64,000 nt of DNA from Terriglobales bacterium (lineage in GTDB: Bacteria; Acidobacteriota; Terriglobia; Terriglobales; Acidobacteriaceae), in the NCBI GenBank assembly GCA_025934735.1, contig JAICWP010000012.1, positions 81,332 through 145,331 on the forward strand. Reading direction: 5' to 3'. Below, in pieces: positions 34,624 through 42,693 of the stretch. Position 1 is the stretch's first letter. Each line of letters begins with the position of its first letter. A program made the translations under genes and the position numbers. Below the pieces are notes generated by a model. The model saw only the letters and a list, made by a program, of their open reading frames with translations, was not told the DNA's origin and ran no database searches.

Positions 34624-35329
34624 GAAATTCTTCGGCGCGGTGCAGGTCGTCTTCCGTGTCCACTCCAATGGTGTCAAACCCCGTTTCCGCGACGTGGATA
34701 GGAATGCCGTTCTCCAGGAAACGCAACTGCTCCAGGCGCTCGCTCTGCTCCAGCGACGACTCCGGCAACGCCACGAAGTGGTCGAGCGCCGCTTTGCGAT
34801 AGGCGTAAAACCCTAGATGCTTGTAGTAGCGGGTACCGGCGCCATCGCGATCGTAAGGAATGGTGGCGCGGGAAAAATAGAGGGCGCGGCCGGCGGTATC
34901 GGTCACCACTTTCACTGCGTGAGGATGTTTGATGTCAGGGGCGGCGCACGGAGTCTTGAGCGTGCCCACCTGAACGGCGGGATCCTTCATCAGCGCGATT
35001 AGGGAGTTGATGTGTTCCGGGCGCGCCATGGGCTCGTCGCCCTGCACGTTGATATAAACATCGGCAGCGACAGATTGTGAGACCTCGTAGACGCGTTCGG
35101 TGCCGCTGCGGCAGGAGGGGGAGGTCAGGCGGGCGTGCCAGCCGTTCTGGTGCGACAGATCGAGAATTTCCTGCGAATCGGTGGCGACGATAACATCAGC
35201 CAGCGCCGTTGCCGCGCGCACTCCCTTATAAACGTGTGCGAGCATGGGCACGCCGCCAATGGGCAGCACCACTTTCCGCGCCAGACGAGTGGAGCCCAGG
35301 CGCGCGGGAATGATGGCGATCACCTTCAT
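34610..35329 (-). CDS. kdsB: 3-deoxy-manno-octulosonate cytidylyltransferase
   Basis: Protein of 239 residues. KVIAIIPARLGSTRLARKVV is the CTP-binding N-terminus; the YINVQGDEPMARPEHI segment contributes the metal-binding Asp, and the family-typical IPYDRDGAGTRYYKHLGFYAYRK and EQLRFLENGIPIHV follow. It activates Kdo as CMP-Kdo for lipopolysaccharide core synthesis, so the organism should have an LPS outer membrane. The start is ATG 35329. No other Kdo gene is nearby. Confidence 0.95.
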   Translation of the reverse strand: MKVIAIIPARLGSTRLARKVVLPIGGVPMLAHVYKGVRAATALADVIVATDSQEILDLSHQNGWHARLTSPSCRSGTERVYEVSQSVAADVYINVQGDEPMARPEHINSLIALMKDPAVQVGTLKTPCAAPDIKHPHAVKVVTDTAGRALYFSRATIPYDRDGAGTRYYKHLGFYAYRKAALDHFVALPESSLEQSERLEQLRFLENGIPIHVAETGFDTIGVDTEDDLHRAEEFLTRR

Positions 35330-35479
35330 GGTGAGCAGCCAGTTTCCCGTGTGCAGGCAGGAGTTGGCAAGTGGGCGGTGGGATGCGGCGCTTCCTGAAC
35401 CGCGAATTGACAGTGTTTTGCAGGGCCTCTTAGAATCGAATGGTGGGGCGCCTGTGGGCGCCTTTTCCCTTCTGCACGT

Positions 35480-35556
35480 GGCGGTGTAGCTCAGGTGGTT
35501 AGAGCGACGGTCTCATAATCCGTAGGTCGAAGGTTCGAGTCCTTCCGCCGCCACCA
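35480..35556 (+). tRNA. tRNA-Met (CAT), elongator type; integration site
   Basis: 77-nt cloverleaf. GGCGGTG pairs with CGCCGCC (one G-T pair), with A-CCA encoded. The anticodon loop is CTCATAA with CAT. The stem ACGGT/TCCGT ends in a T-T pair, as seen in many tRNAs at 31-39. The 3' 46 nt plus one base recur exactly at 57896-57942, marking it as the attachment site of the element that follows. Integration regenerates an intact tRNA. Confidence 0.95.
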
Positions 35557-35557
35557 A
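35511..35557 (+). repeat. attL: 47-bp direct repeat within tRNA-Met
   Basis: Identical over 47 bp to 57896-57942. It runs from TCTCATAATCC in the anticodon loop to the base after CCA. Bases on either side differ between the copies, so this is the full crossover identity block. Confidence 0.93.
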
Positions 35558-35598
35558 CTCATTCAAAGGAAGTTAGCGCCAATTCATGGCATCCGATC

Positions 35599-35633
35599 TG
35601 AGAACATTTTGGGCACATTTTGAGAACAAAATG
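35599..35633. repeat. TGAGAACA pair near attL (candidate integrase arm sites)
   Basis: TGAGAACA at 35599-35606 and 35621-35628, 22 bp apart (the first followed by TTTTG, the second by AAATG). The same octamer occurs in pairs upstream of the integrase gene and near attR. Confidence 0.6.
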
Positions 35634-35698
35634 GCAGGAACCAGGCGCTAACGCTGGGTGTTGGCCTGCGTGAAAAGCCGCTCCTGGCGCGGCCTGGG

Positions 35699-35731
35699 CA
35701 AAAGAAAACCGGGCCGATGGTCTGGCCCGGC
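35699..35731 (-). terminator. Intrinsic terminator of the integrase gene
   Basis: On the minus strand CCGGGCC and GGCCCGG (35710-35716 and 35725-35731) form a 7-bp GC stem with an 8-nt loop, followed by TTTTCTTTT. It lies 43 bp past the integrase stop. Confidence 0.85.
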
Positions 35732-35773
35732 TGGGATCGGGATTGTGCGGGACCGGCCTGTATTTGTCCGGCT

Positions 35774-37075
35774 TCAGTTCACGGTCGCAGGCTGCTTCGC
35801 CAGCTCCGCGTACTCCTTGCTCTTCGTCGTCCAATGCAGCTCGAACTTCGCCATCGCCTTCTTCACTTCGTCTTTTGAAGGCTTGATGTAATGCTCTTGC
35901 GTGGTCTGCACCTTGCTATGCCGCAGGATCAACCGGATCAGCTCTGTCGGTACTTCCAGGGCGCTCAGGTTCGTCGCCAGGCCGCGTCGGAACGCATGGA
36001 AACCGCGCCATTTCGGAACGTCATTGTCGCGCCGGTATTCGTGCTTCTCCTGTCCCTCGCCTTTGCCGTGGTCGCCGGGAAGTTTCCCGCAGATCATGCA
36101 GGCATCGAGTGCCGGGAGAATGTTGCGGTTGATGAGGTTGCCCAGGTGAACTGGCGTGTTGCTCTCCGACGCGAACATCCATCCCTCGCGCGGTTTGTTG
36201 CAGTGCTTATGCCACTGCTCCAATTTTTCACGTAACGGCAGAATGACAGGAACGGTGTCTCTACGCGCTTCAGTCTTGGGATCGCCAACATGGCTTTCCC
36301 AAATCCCGCGCACAACCTGCAGCTCCTGGCCGTTGTACTCCTCCCAGCGCAACCCGCGAATCTCCGTTCGGCTCAGCCCGGCAAACGCAGCCACGGCAAC
36401 TATAGTCAACGCGAGAGGATCACCTTCAATCGTATCCATAATCGAGAAGATTTCCTGCAGTCCGTAGGCGTGAGTCGGTTTGCCCTTCGCGCCTTTCGGC
36501 AGCTCAGCGCCGACGACCGGGTTGATGTCGTCGTGAAACCCCTGGTTCTTGGCCTGGGTGAAAACGCCGGAAAGGAAATTCTTTACTCGCTGCAGAGAAC
36601 CAGTCGTCAGGTTCCGGTTCTGCTTGGCGATGTCGTTCAGCCACAGGTTCACGTGATAGGTGCGAACATCCCGCAGCCATCTGTCGCTGCAGCGCGCTTT
36701 CAGATGACGCTTCCAAATTCCCTTGTATTCCTTGACCGTCGATGGCCGCAGTTGTTCCTCAGCCCAAGGCAGGTACACGCTCTCGACAAACTCGCCCAGC
36801 CTGCGAACCTGTTCCGGTTTGCGCTCCTGGTTGTTCGCAGGATCAAGGTACTGTCGCGCGAGAACCTTCACCGCATCTGGCACATCATCGAACTTCTTGG
36901 CCTTGCCCTGGTCTGCTCCCTTCGTCTTGCGCTGCCGCTTCGGCGGGTAATCGCTCAGCAGCGCCAGCTTCCGGCTCCTGAGCATCCGCTTCAGCTCGCC
37001 GTTTTCGACCACCGACTCCCTGTACCGCAGCAACCACCAACCATTCCGCTTGACGTAACTCCCTTCCTGAGCCAT
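35774..37075 (-). CDS. int: Tyrosine recombinase/integrase of the element
   Basis: Protein of 433 residues. The N-terminal arm-binding part (to about 95) is followed by a SAM-like core-binding domain (about 95-190; FVESVYLPWAEEQL, STVKEYKGIWKRHL) and a C-terminal catalytic domain. HAFRRGLATNL supplies H-x-x-R, LRHSKVQTT the second His, and EHYIK the nucleophile Tyr. In the Arg-I box the sequence reads GLSRTEIRGLRW, with Ser where Arg usually stands and Arg one place later. A C-x2-C-x6-H-x8-H insert (CMICG...H) near 325-345 interrupts the catalytic domain and may bind zinc. It lies beside attL and would integrate the element into tRNA-Met. Confidence 0.93.
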   Translation of the reverse strand: MAQEGSYVKRNGWWLLRYRESVVENGELKRMLRSRKLALLSDYPPKRQRKTKGADQGKAKKFDDVPDAVKVLARQYLDPANNQERKPEQVRRLGEFVESVYLPWAEEQLRPSTVKEYKGIWKRHLKARCSDRWLRDVRTYHVNLWLNDIAKQNRNLTTGSLQRVKNFLSGVFTQAKNQGFHDDINPVVGAELPKGAKGKPTHAYGLQEIFSIMDTIEGDPLALTIVAVAAFAGLSRTEIRGLRWEEYNGQELQVVRGIWESHVGDPKTEARRDTVPVILPLREKLEQWHKHCNKPREGWMFASESNTPVHLGNLINRNILPALDACMICGKLPGDHGKGEGQEKHEYRRDNDVPKWRGFHAFRRGLATNLSALEVPTELIRLILRHSKVQTTQEHYIKPSKDEVKKAMAKFELHWTTKSKEYAELAKQPATVN

Positions 37076-37114
37076 CCCGATCTCCCTTTCTGGTTACTCG
37101 TCCCGGCTGGTATT

Positions 37115-37133
37115 TGTTCTCACCGTGTTCTCA
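37115..37133. repeat. Inverted-orientation TGTTCTCA pair upstream of int
   Basis: TGTTCTCA at 37115-37122 and 37126-37133 is the reverse complement of the TGAGAACA sites near attL and attR, spaced 11 bp. It lies 40-60 bp before the int start, where integrase binding could autorepress its gene. Confidence 0.55.
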
Positions 37134-37177
37134 TGGGCTGCTAACTGATTGACTCTGTATGCAGCTTTTTCTGAACC

Positions 37178-37194
37178 ACGGTTCCCACAACCGT
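37178..37194. promoter_or_regulatory. Perfect inverted repeat between int and xis-like gene
   Basis: ACGGTT-CCCAC-AACCGT (37178-37194): a 6-bp perfect inverted repeat around 5 bp. A plausible operator for the excisionase-like or another element regulator. Confidence 0.45.
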
Positions 37195-37241
37195 CATTCT
37201 ATTGTGTGTCATAATAGAAACAAGTATCTTTGGAGTAAAGA

Positions 37242-37487
37242 TTACTGGAGTAACCGCGCAGGTTGGGCGTGTTTGCGGTTGCTGGCGCGCGATCCATTCC
37301 CAGGGCAGCAGTGGTGCCGATCCCACCAGCTCTGCAGCTCAGCACAATCCCACTCATAGCGCCTGATCCGGCCAATTCTCTTGTGCGGGATGGGATCAGC
37401 CTTAGATCGCGTCTGATCCATCACCCAGCGTTTCGTCACCTTCCATCGCTGGGCAAGTTCTTCGGCGGTAAGGATTTCGCAAGTCAT
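37242..37487 (-). CDS. Excisionase-like helix-turn-helix protein
   Basis: Protein of 81 residues with a MerR/HTH_17-type domain (ILTAEELAQRWKVTKRWVMDQ) and a Trp-rich second half with basic wing (HKRIGRIRRYEWDCAELQSWW). Such proteins next to integrases act as recombination directionality factors (Xis) or AlpA-like activators. The C-terminal 25 residues are basic and contain a CC pair. It is upstream of int on the same strand with the inverted repeat between them. ATG 37487 is the only sensible start. Confidence 0.75.
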   Translation of the reverse strand: MTCEILTAEELAQRWKVTKRWVMDQTRSKADPIPHKRIGRIRRYEWDCAELQSWWDRHHCCPGNGSRASNRKHAQPARLLQ

Positions 37488-37962
37488 GCTACTTTGGAAT
37501 CTTAGTGCATGTTGCGCTTACGGAACAGAGCACTTTCTTCTCTATATCACGTCTGTGCAGTAGAACTCAGTGAAATCAATCAGTTGCCCCGAAATCCGTT
37601 ATACCACCCGTCCGTCTGCCCGATAGTTGCCGCTCTGGCTTGACCGGAAATCAATGCCGGGGGAGCCGAATCCCCCTCCCCGGTCTTCGCAAACGTCAAC
37701 GTCTCTACGGCGCGCCAATGGAAAATTACATTTATTCGGTGACACCAGACCGGCCCTTTTTGCAGGCACCCCTCCCCACTCTCCCGAATCCAATTTCGTC
37801 CAGCCCAGGTTTGGAAATTGCATAGGGGCAGTGCCTACCGCGAGTCACTGGCTTGGGTGACTGTCATCACCGCGTCGACCAAGGCTGTCCAGTACGCTCG
37901 CAGCGTCGGCTCTGCAGGTTCCTATCACACTTGTGTCCCTATTCCAGGTCTGGGAGCGTCTC
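37488..37962. other. Gene-poor stretch divergent between xis-like and small genes
   Basis: About 475 bp. Short frames exist on both strands but none has both a ribosome site and a protein-like sequence. It must hold divergent promoters; none was assigned with confidence. Confidence 0.4.
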
Positions 37963-38241
37963 ATGTATCCAGAATTTTTCGATCCTATTTTCGACAGTGG
38001 CGCTTTCACCGAAGAGCGGCTGGAAGTTGCTGGAGTCAAGATCATGCAAGTCGCTCAAAAGGACATTAAAGAAGCGCGAGCCGCTGCGGATATGCTGGGC
38101 AAGATGCTACTTTTGGCTCTTGCCAATGATCTGGTGATTAACCCGCGCAACTGCGCCGAAGCATACTTCCGCGTGGCGGCTGCTGCTCTTGGACAGCCTA
38201 CGCTGTTAGACCAGGTGAAGCGGCAGCATGGCGTGAAGTAG
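37963..38241 (+). CDS. Hypothetical protein
   Basis: Helical protein of 92 residues, not recognised. It starts MYPEFFDPIFDSGAFTEERL and has two amphipathic helices (VAQKDIKEARAAADMLGKML, CAEAYFRVAAAALGQP). GGGAG lies 7 bases before ATG 37963; an alternative GTG 37933 has none. It lies 47 bp upstream of a secreted-protein gene on the same strand. Confidence 0.55.
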   Translation: MYPEFFDPIFDSGAFTEERLEVAGVKIMQVAQKDIKEARAAADMLGKMLLLALANDLVINPRNCAEAYFRVAAAALGQPTLLDQVKRQHGVK

Positions 38242-38288
38242 TGCTTGGTGAGCCTTCGCTAAATGCTAAGGAGCCTAAGGAGGCTATC

Positions 38289-38807
38289 ATGCCGTGGTGG
38301 GTACGACTCGCCATTATCGCCCTTGTCTCCATTCCCGCACTCGCTCAATCGACTGAAAAAGTCTCGCTTGACCTTGGCAGCGTAACCGTGTGGTTGGGAA
38401 TGCCGCGCCAGGAAGTCGTGAACAAATGCACGGCTGCAGGGTACAAACAGTATCCGCCGGATGATCATCAAATCCTTTTTCTCGATAGTGGGAATCACGA
38501 GTACACGACGCAATTCAAGTCCGGTCTACTTGTCTATGCAGATCGTGAGTGGTACACAGCCAAGGGAGACATGGATGCGTTTCAGACGACTATGGCCGCG
38601 ATGGGATCGTTGGTAGATAAACAGAAGTTTCCTCTATCCTGCATGATCAGCCACGAGCCAATATCGAAACCGGGTACTCATGTAAATCGCCTCTTTGTGC
38701 TTTGCGGGAAAAGATCGTTCCTGCTGATTGACGGCCAGTTCGAGATTACTAAAGGTAGGATTTACGGCGTGACGGAGCGCATTGGAGACATGCTACTAAT
38801 GAAATGA
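38289..38807 (+). CDS. Secreted hypothetical protein
   Basis: Protein of 172 residues with a signal peptide (MPWWVRLAIIALVSIPALA, cleavage at ALAQS). The mature part is mixed alpha/beta with two Cys (VVNKCTAAGY, PLSCMIS) and a third near LFVLCGKRSFLLIDG. AAGGAGG precedes ATG 38289. No family was recognised. It may form a two-gene unit with the preceding ORF. Confidence 0.65.
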   Translation: MPWWVRLAIIALVSIPALAQSTEKVSLDLGSVTVWLGMPRQEVVNKCTAAGYKQYPPDDHQILFLDSGNHEYTTQFKSGLLVYADREWYTAKGDMDAFQTTMAAMGSLVDKQKFPLSCMISHEPISKPGTHVNRLFVLCGKRSFLLIDGQFEITKGRIYGVTERIGDMLLMK

Positions 38808-39255
38808 TCAGTGCGCCTGTTGTTTCGCTGCCCAATCGATGAAACTCTGCAACCTAACGCTTCGCCCTGCATCTACTCTCTTAGCTTCAGACCAACCCGG
38901 TCACGCCAGATCGTTCAAACCGCGCTCCGAAGGACTCACAGACCATTCGACGCGGGGCCGCGAGCAAGGGCGTGATCGGAATGGGCTGAGGCTATTTTTA
39001 TTGGTGTCTCGCGGCTATTCTTGCTCAGGCCATAGAGAGTCTGTGGCGCACCGCAGCGGAGCGGAGCGCGGCGGTTTTTGCCGCGCGGAGCGTAGCGTAG
39101 GGCGCATTCAGTATCTGCAGCTCTCTCCCGCTCAGCTCTGTTATGCTATTCGCAACAGATAGAGCAGTCCCAAGCGAACGCGCGGCCTGGCCTTCATCTC
39201 CGACCATTGCTCCTTGCTGGGCCGCGCTGGTTTCACGCCATGCAAGCCTCGTTCT
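38808..39255. other. Gene-poor stretch with GC-rich hairpin
   Basis: About 450 bp with no convincing gene. Near 39050-39110 an AGCGGAGCGGAGCG run and CGCGGC-GGTTTTT-GCCGCG form a GC-rich hairpin that could end transcription of the rightward secreted-protein gene. Confidence 0.4.
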
Positions 39256-39723
39256 CTATGTCTTGGAGACGTTGAGCTGCGGAGCGAAGACTAACTCCCG
39301 CTTCTTCAACGCTGTGTCTGAAAAGTACATTTGCAGCTCCATCGTCTCAGAACTCTGCTCTATCGCCTCACTTTCTAATCTCAGGGCTTTCTCTTTTACC
39401 TCAGTGAGGTAAGCCATCACGCCCGAATCGCATGGAAATAAAAAGTTGGCCTGCTCTATTGCCTCTTGAAATTTGCACAAATCGTCAATTAAGTTGAACA
39501 CTCCATCGGTTCGCAAGACAACGTTGATGAACTCCTCTGTTGCACGATAGACCGCGAACCGTTTGTCGAACAGCGCAAGTCTGAGCTGCAGCTCTCGCTG
39601 TTTGTGTCCAAGTCGTAACGACACAACCACAGCAATTACCGCCGTTGCCGCTGAAATTGAAGAAATCAGTGTTGCGACATGCGCGCTCGTTGGAAGATAG
39701 CTTGCCAGGTCGCTCAGTACCAT
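39256..39723 (-). CDS. Hypothetical single-pass membrane protein (third gene of HIRAN operon)
   Basis: Protein of 155 residues. A membrane helix (VATLISSISAATAVIAVVV) lies at about 17-36, then a long helical cytoplasmic part that begins LRLGHKQRELQLRLALFDKRF and resembles small phage or mobile-element membrane proteins. GGAGGAG lies 9 bases upstream of ATG 39723, which is 10 bp inside the HIRAN gene, so translation is probably coupled. The function is unknown. Confidence 0.65.
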   Translation of the reverse strand: MVLSDLASYLPTSAHVATLISSISAATAVIAVVVSLRLGHKQRELQLRLALFDKRFAVYRATEEFINVVLRTDGVFNLIDDLCKFQEAIEQANFLFPCDSGVMAYLTEVKEKALRLESEAIEQSSETMELQMYFSDTALKKRELVFAPQLNVSKT

Positions 39724-40154
39724 CCCAAAATTCTCCTCCACCACGACGCCTGTGCTCGTCGCTGTGCTCGCTCCTGCTCCAATCTCTGCTCCTGCTTCGC
39801 CAGCCGCTCTTCCGTCTTCCGGCTCATGGTCAGCACATCGAAGCGCAGATTCACGCCGTAACTCCGCGTCCCCGGTTGGTGATTGATCGATCCCAGCGTC
39901 ACCCGGTACGTCCAGCCTGAGTCGATGTCGCCCATTATCCGGCTGTTCTGGCCGCTCTCCAGGTAACCAAGCTGCGTGCCATCCGCCCGGCACACACGCA
40001 CTGCATCAGGATCGTAGCGATTGTCAGGTTCAGGGATCAACACAATCGGCTCGCCCACGCGGCAGTGCTCACGGATGATCTTCTGTCGGCTGGTGCCATC
40101 GGCGTTGTGGTGGGTGACGCCAACAACATGCAGATAGAAAGTTCGCCTGATCAT
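39714..40154 (-). CDS. Stand-alone HIRAN-domain protein
   Basis: Protein of 146 residues. Residues 5-90 match the HIRAN fold: FYLHVVGVTHHNADGTSRQ, then a basic-acidic strand, and the hallmark NRYDPDAVRVCRADGTQLGYL. HIRAN domains in HLTF and Rad5-type helicases bind 3'-OH DNA ends; here no helicase is attached. The C-terminal tail (MSRKTEERLAKQEQRLEQER) is an Arg-rich coiled coil. The ATG overlaps the stop of the upstream membrane-protein gene (ATGA). The setting with two membrane proteins is unusual and suggests sensing of DNA ends or invading DNA at the membrane (inference). Confidence 0.8.
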   Translation of the reverse strand: MIRRTFYLHVVGVTHHNADGTSRQKIIREHCRVGEPIVLIPEPDNRYDPDAVRVCRADGTQLGYLESGQNSRIMGDIDSGWTYRVTLGSINHQPGTRSYGVNLRFDVLTMSRKTEERLAKQEQRLEQERAQRRAQASWWRRILGWY

Positions 40155-40513
40155 TGGCCGTGCAGCGCCTTCAGCAGTGTCACGATCTGTGGCACCCACT
40201 TCGATGTGAGAGCGAAAATGGCGAGCACGATGAACGCGAGCTGTATCTGCCAGGCGAGTGAGTGGAACCAGCGGAACGCTTTGACTGCTTGCAGCCCGAC
40301 CAGCTTCCATGCTGCTCCGACCTTCTGCTTCCACCCGGCCCACGTCTGATTCTCATACAACGCACAGTTCGCCGGGCAGCTCACCACTTTGTACCTGCCC
40401 AGGTAGTTGATCAGGATTTCTCGCTGTGCGGCCCTGTCGCCGTAGGCCTCAATTTCCCACTTCCAACAGTCCTGTTCACACCAGGGCAGAAACAGCACCC
40501 GCATGGAATACAT
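40151..40513 (-). CDS. Cys-containing membrane protein, first gene of HIRAN operon (5' part possibly interrupted)
   Basis: Protein of 120 residues with conserved-looking WCEQDCWKWEIEAYGD, a second Cys pair in SCPANC, then an amphipathic stretch and a C-terminal membrane helix (WQIQLAFIVLAIFALTS). The four Cys may bind metal. The protein-like reading extends upstream in the same frame through VKHWIEGQKRSGEFRRCGH to an in-frame TAA (40607-40609), and 15 more codons beyond it reach ATG 40654. So the true gene may be 40151-40654 carrying a nonsense codon, with translation now starting near 40513 or TTG 40549. The start is uncertain. Confidence 0.6.
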   Translation of the reverse strand: MYSMRVLFLPWCEQDCWKWEIEAYGDRAAQREILINYLGRYKVVSCPANCALYENQTWAGWKQKVGAAWKLVGLQAVKAFRWFHSLAWQIQLAFIVLAIFALTSKWVPQIVTLLKALHGQ

Positions 40514-40865
40514 GCTGCCGGTGCCAAGCTGGTGCCGCACCTGTTTCAAATGGCCGCAACGTCGAAACTCTCCTGATCGCTTCTGGCCTTCGATCCAGTG
40601 TTTGACTTACGTGGCGCTGCAGATGTTGACCGTGGTGTCCTTCACTTCTGCCATGTGTTGGACTGAGCGTAGCAACCGCGAGCCGCAGCCGGGAGTACCT
40701 CATCAGTTAATAGAGGCCCGGCCCCGGCGCGATTCAATCTTCTCCTCGCCAGGCGTGCGATTCAGGAGCTACTATTTTCGGTAGTAGCGGTGCGCTTCAC
40801 CCGGCCCGGCGAATTGCTCCCCGCGCTCACGCCCATGCTCACTCGCCCGGCTGCGCGTTTTTCTT

Positions 40866-41105
40866 TTAAGCCGCAGTAACACCACCCGAAAAGTCCCGAT
40901 CCGCGCTGACGTGCTCGCATGCCGGCACTCTCGCCGGGCGCACAAGACGAAAAATCGCATTCCCACCGCACTGCTGACATCGAGGAAAAGCATCGTCCTG
41001 CCACAGGAAGGCTTGGTGGGCCGCACGGTGACCTGAGTGCAAGATTTCGTACACTCCGCTAACCCTGACGCGCTCGCCGGGAAGATAGAGCAGGGCATCG
41101 GTCAC
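40866..41105 (-). CDS. Small CxxC zinc-finger-like protein
   Basis: Protein of 79 residues with the pattern YEILHSGHRAAHQ, then FPRCQQCGG, then a terminal D-x-DF motif (ADRDFSG). This is a small putative metal-binding fold seen repeatedly in Acidobacteria; the function is unknown. GTG 41105 or TTG 41111 could start it. It is upstream of the HIRAN operon on the same strand with a 350-bp gap that holds the interrupted 5' end of that operon. Confidence 0.65.
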   Translation of the reverse strand: MTDALLYLPGERVRVSGVYEILHSGHRAAHQAFLWQDDAFPRCQQCGGNAIFRLVRPARVPACEHVSADRDFSGGVTAA

Positions 41106-41207
41106 GGCCAAAAATTACCAGACTGCTGGTGCAAGTCGTGTGACACATGTCACAGGTGGCGTTCCGTTGGGCATCTGACTGGCGCTCAGAAGTAATCGAG
41201 GCTGTGT

Positions 41208-41588
41208 ATGTCGAGCAGTCCAAAGCCATTGGGCCGATCCGGCACAAGGCCAGGCTTTGCAGAAAGGAACCGGAAGCGAGCCAGACACGCTCATTTCGCC
41301 CCCGCGCAGAAATTCTCGACCTTTCCACCTGTGAATCGTCCTGAGCCAGTCCACGCGGCTGATCTTTCCTTCCCCTCCAACCTGCGCCTGGGAATGGTGC
41401 AGGATGAGGAGCTGGTCGCCGCACACGCCGACCGCGAGGCAAGATTGCAGCAGGCGGCGGCAAGGCTGGCTGGGCCGCTGAGACGAGTCGCAACTCTGGA
41501 AGAGAACCAACTGCGAGTCGATCTCATCTCGTTCGATCTGGAGCTGCAGCGCCGTACGGTTGCGAGCTGCCTACGCCATCACGCTTGA
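41208..41588 (+). CDS. Doubtful ORF, Ala/Arg-rich
   Basis: Frame of 126 codons with GAGG seven bases before the ATG. The C-terminal half (DREARLQQAAARLAGPLRRV, then LEENQLRVDLISFDLELQRR) could form a coiled coil. Both strands are open here and composition gives little help, so it may be spurious. No family was recognised. Confidence 0.3.
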   Translation: MSSSPKPLGRSGTRPGFAERNRKRARHAHFAPAQKFSTFPPVNRPEPVHAADLSFPSNLRLGMVQDEELVAAHADREARLQQAAARLAGPLRRVATLEENQLRVDLISFDLELQRRTVASCLRHHA

Positions 41589-41694
41589 CGATGTGAAGGA
41601 GTTGCGATTATTTTAATCAGCGGCCAGTCCCACCTTGCTCTCATTTGCCTGAGAGCCAACCAGCACTCTGTCCAACCTGCAGCTCAGGTGGGGA

Positions 41695-42090
41695 ATGTCT
41701 GCCCGTCGGAAACCAGCCATTCTTGTAGTAGATGACGAACCAGGGGTTGCGACAACCCTGGCTTGGGTGCTTCAACAGTCGGGTTACCTGTCAGCAGTCG
41801 CTCACACCGGCAAAGCGGCTGTGGAAATGGCCGCAACAATGGCCGCTGATCTTGTCATCCTGGATGTGAACCTGCCAGAGATGGACGGGCTTACGGCTGC
41901 TTCGCAGATTTGCGAGAGATTGCCTCGATGCACAATTCTGCTGATGTCCGGTGATCCAGACTCAGTTCATGCGGTTGAGTCGTTAAGAATCGGTGAGCGC
42001 AAGATCGAAGTTCTGGCGAAGCCCTTCGAGCCGCCGGAACTGCTCGACGCGGTTGCCAGGTTGCTCCCACCAGGTGGGCGGAAGGCGTGA
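41695..42090 (+). CDS. Single-domain response regulator (receiver)
   Basis: CheY-like protein of 131 residues. The acidic pair is in VVDDEPGVATTL, the phospho-acceptor Asp is in VILDVNLPEMDG, the Ser/Thr switch is in LLMSGD, and the Lys is in LAKPFEPPELL. No output domain is present. It therefore relays a phosphate or acts by protein contact. No histidine kinase lies in the element, so it probably plugs into a host kinase. A related receiver is encoded at 47011-47436. Confidence 0.85.
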   Translation: MSARRKPAILVVDDEPGVATTLAWVLQQSGYLSAVAHTGKAAVEMAATMAADLVILDVNLPEMDGLTAASQICERLPRCTILLMSGDPDSVHAVESLRIGERKIEVLAKPFEPPELLDAVARLLPPGGRKA

Positions 42091-42099
42091 AGGAAACAT

Positions 42100-42693
42100 T
42101 CAATCGCTTGCTGCTGTCCCACACTCAATGTGATCGATAGCACGTGCGCTTCGTGGAGGTTTGGCCCCATTCGCAGCATCTGCCATTCTCGACAGGGCAA
42201 AGCCGATCAGCTTGGCAAACAACAAATGGCGCTCGATCTCAAACTCGCTTGGCAAGTGCCGCTCAGGAAAGTGTGCTGAAAGTGAACCAATACAGTTGCC
42301 ATCCCCTTTCGTCACTGGAACCGAAAACCCAGCCCTGACACCAGCGCGTTTTGCGCCCTCACGTGTCGCCGCAGAAAACAGCGGATTCGTCCAGATGTCT
42401 TCCACGTACCAGGGGGCATTGTGAAATACCGCACGTCCGCAGCACTGCTCGCCTACTGGAACGTCACCAACGCCTTTTACGTACTCGTCCGGTAAATTGA
42501 CCACCACGGCAGGCCTGAGCACACACCGGTTTTTGTGAACAAGGTACAGCGCGCCCATGTTGCTGCCAACCGCTTCGGCGGCAATCCTCACCAGGTCGCG
42601 CACAGTTTTGTCGATGTCAGGAGATGCGATAACGTGCCGCATTCCGTTGACGAGAAACAAACCTTCTTCGTCGTGCATTGTCGTGGTATTCAT
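42100..42693 (-). CDS. GAF-domain protein
   Basis: Protein of 197 residues. A GAF-type sensor domain (about 15-165) runs from IDKTVRDLVRIAAEAVGSNMG through YLVHKNRCVLRPAVV and ends near IGSLSAHFPERHLP and the helix LLFAKLIGFALSRMA. Two adjacent Cys (GEQCCGRAVF) lie in the ligand-pocket region and could be redox-active or bind a cofactor. No catalytic domain is present. ATG 42693 was chosen; an in-frame ATG at 42768 is possible. Its stop is 10 bp from that of the convergent receiver gene. Confidence 0.78.
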   Translation of the reverse strand: MNTTTMHDEEGLFLVNGMRHVIASPDIDKTVRDLVRIAAEAVGSNMGALYLVHKNRCVLRPAVVVNLPDEYVKGVGDVPVGEQCCGRAVFHNAPWYVEDIWTNPLFSAATREGAKRAGVRAGFSVPVTKGDGNCIGSLSAHFPERHLPSEFEIERHLLFAKLIGFALSRMADAANGAKPPRSARAIDHIECGTAASD

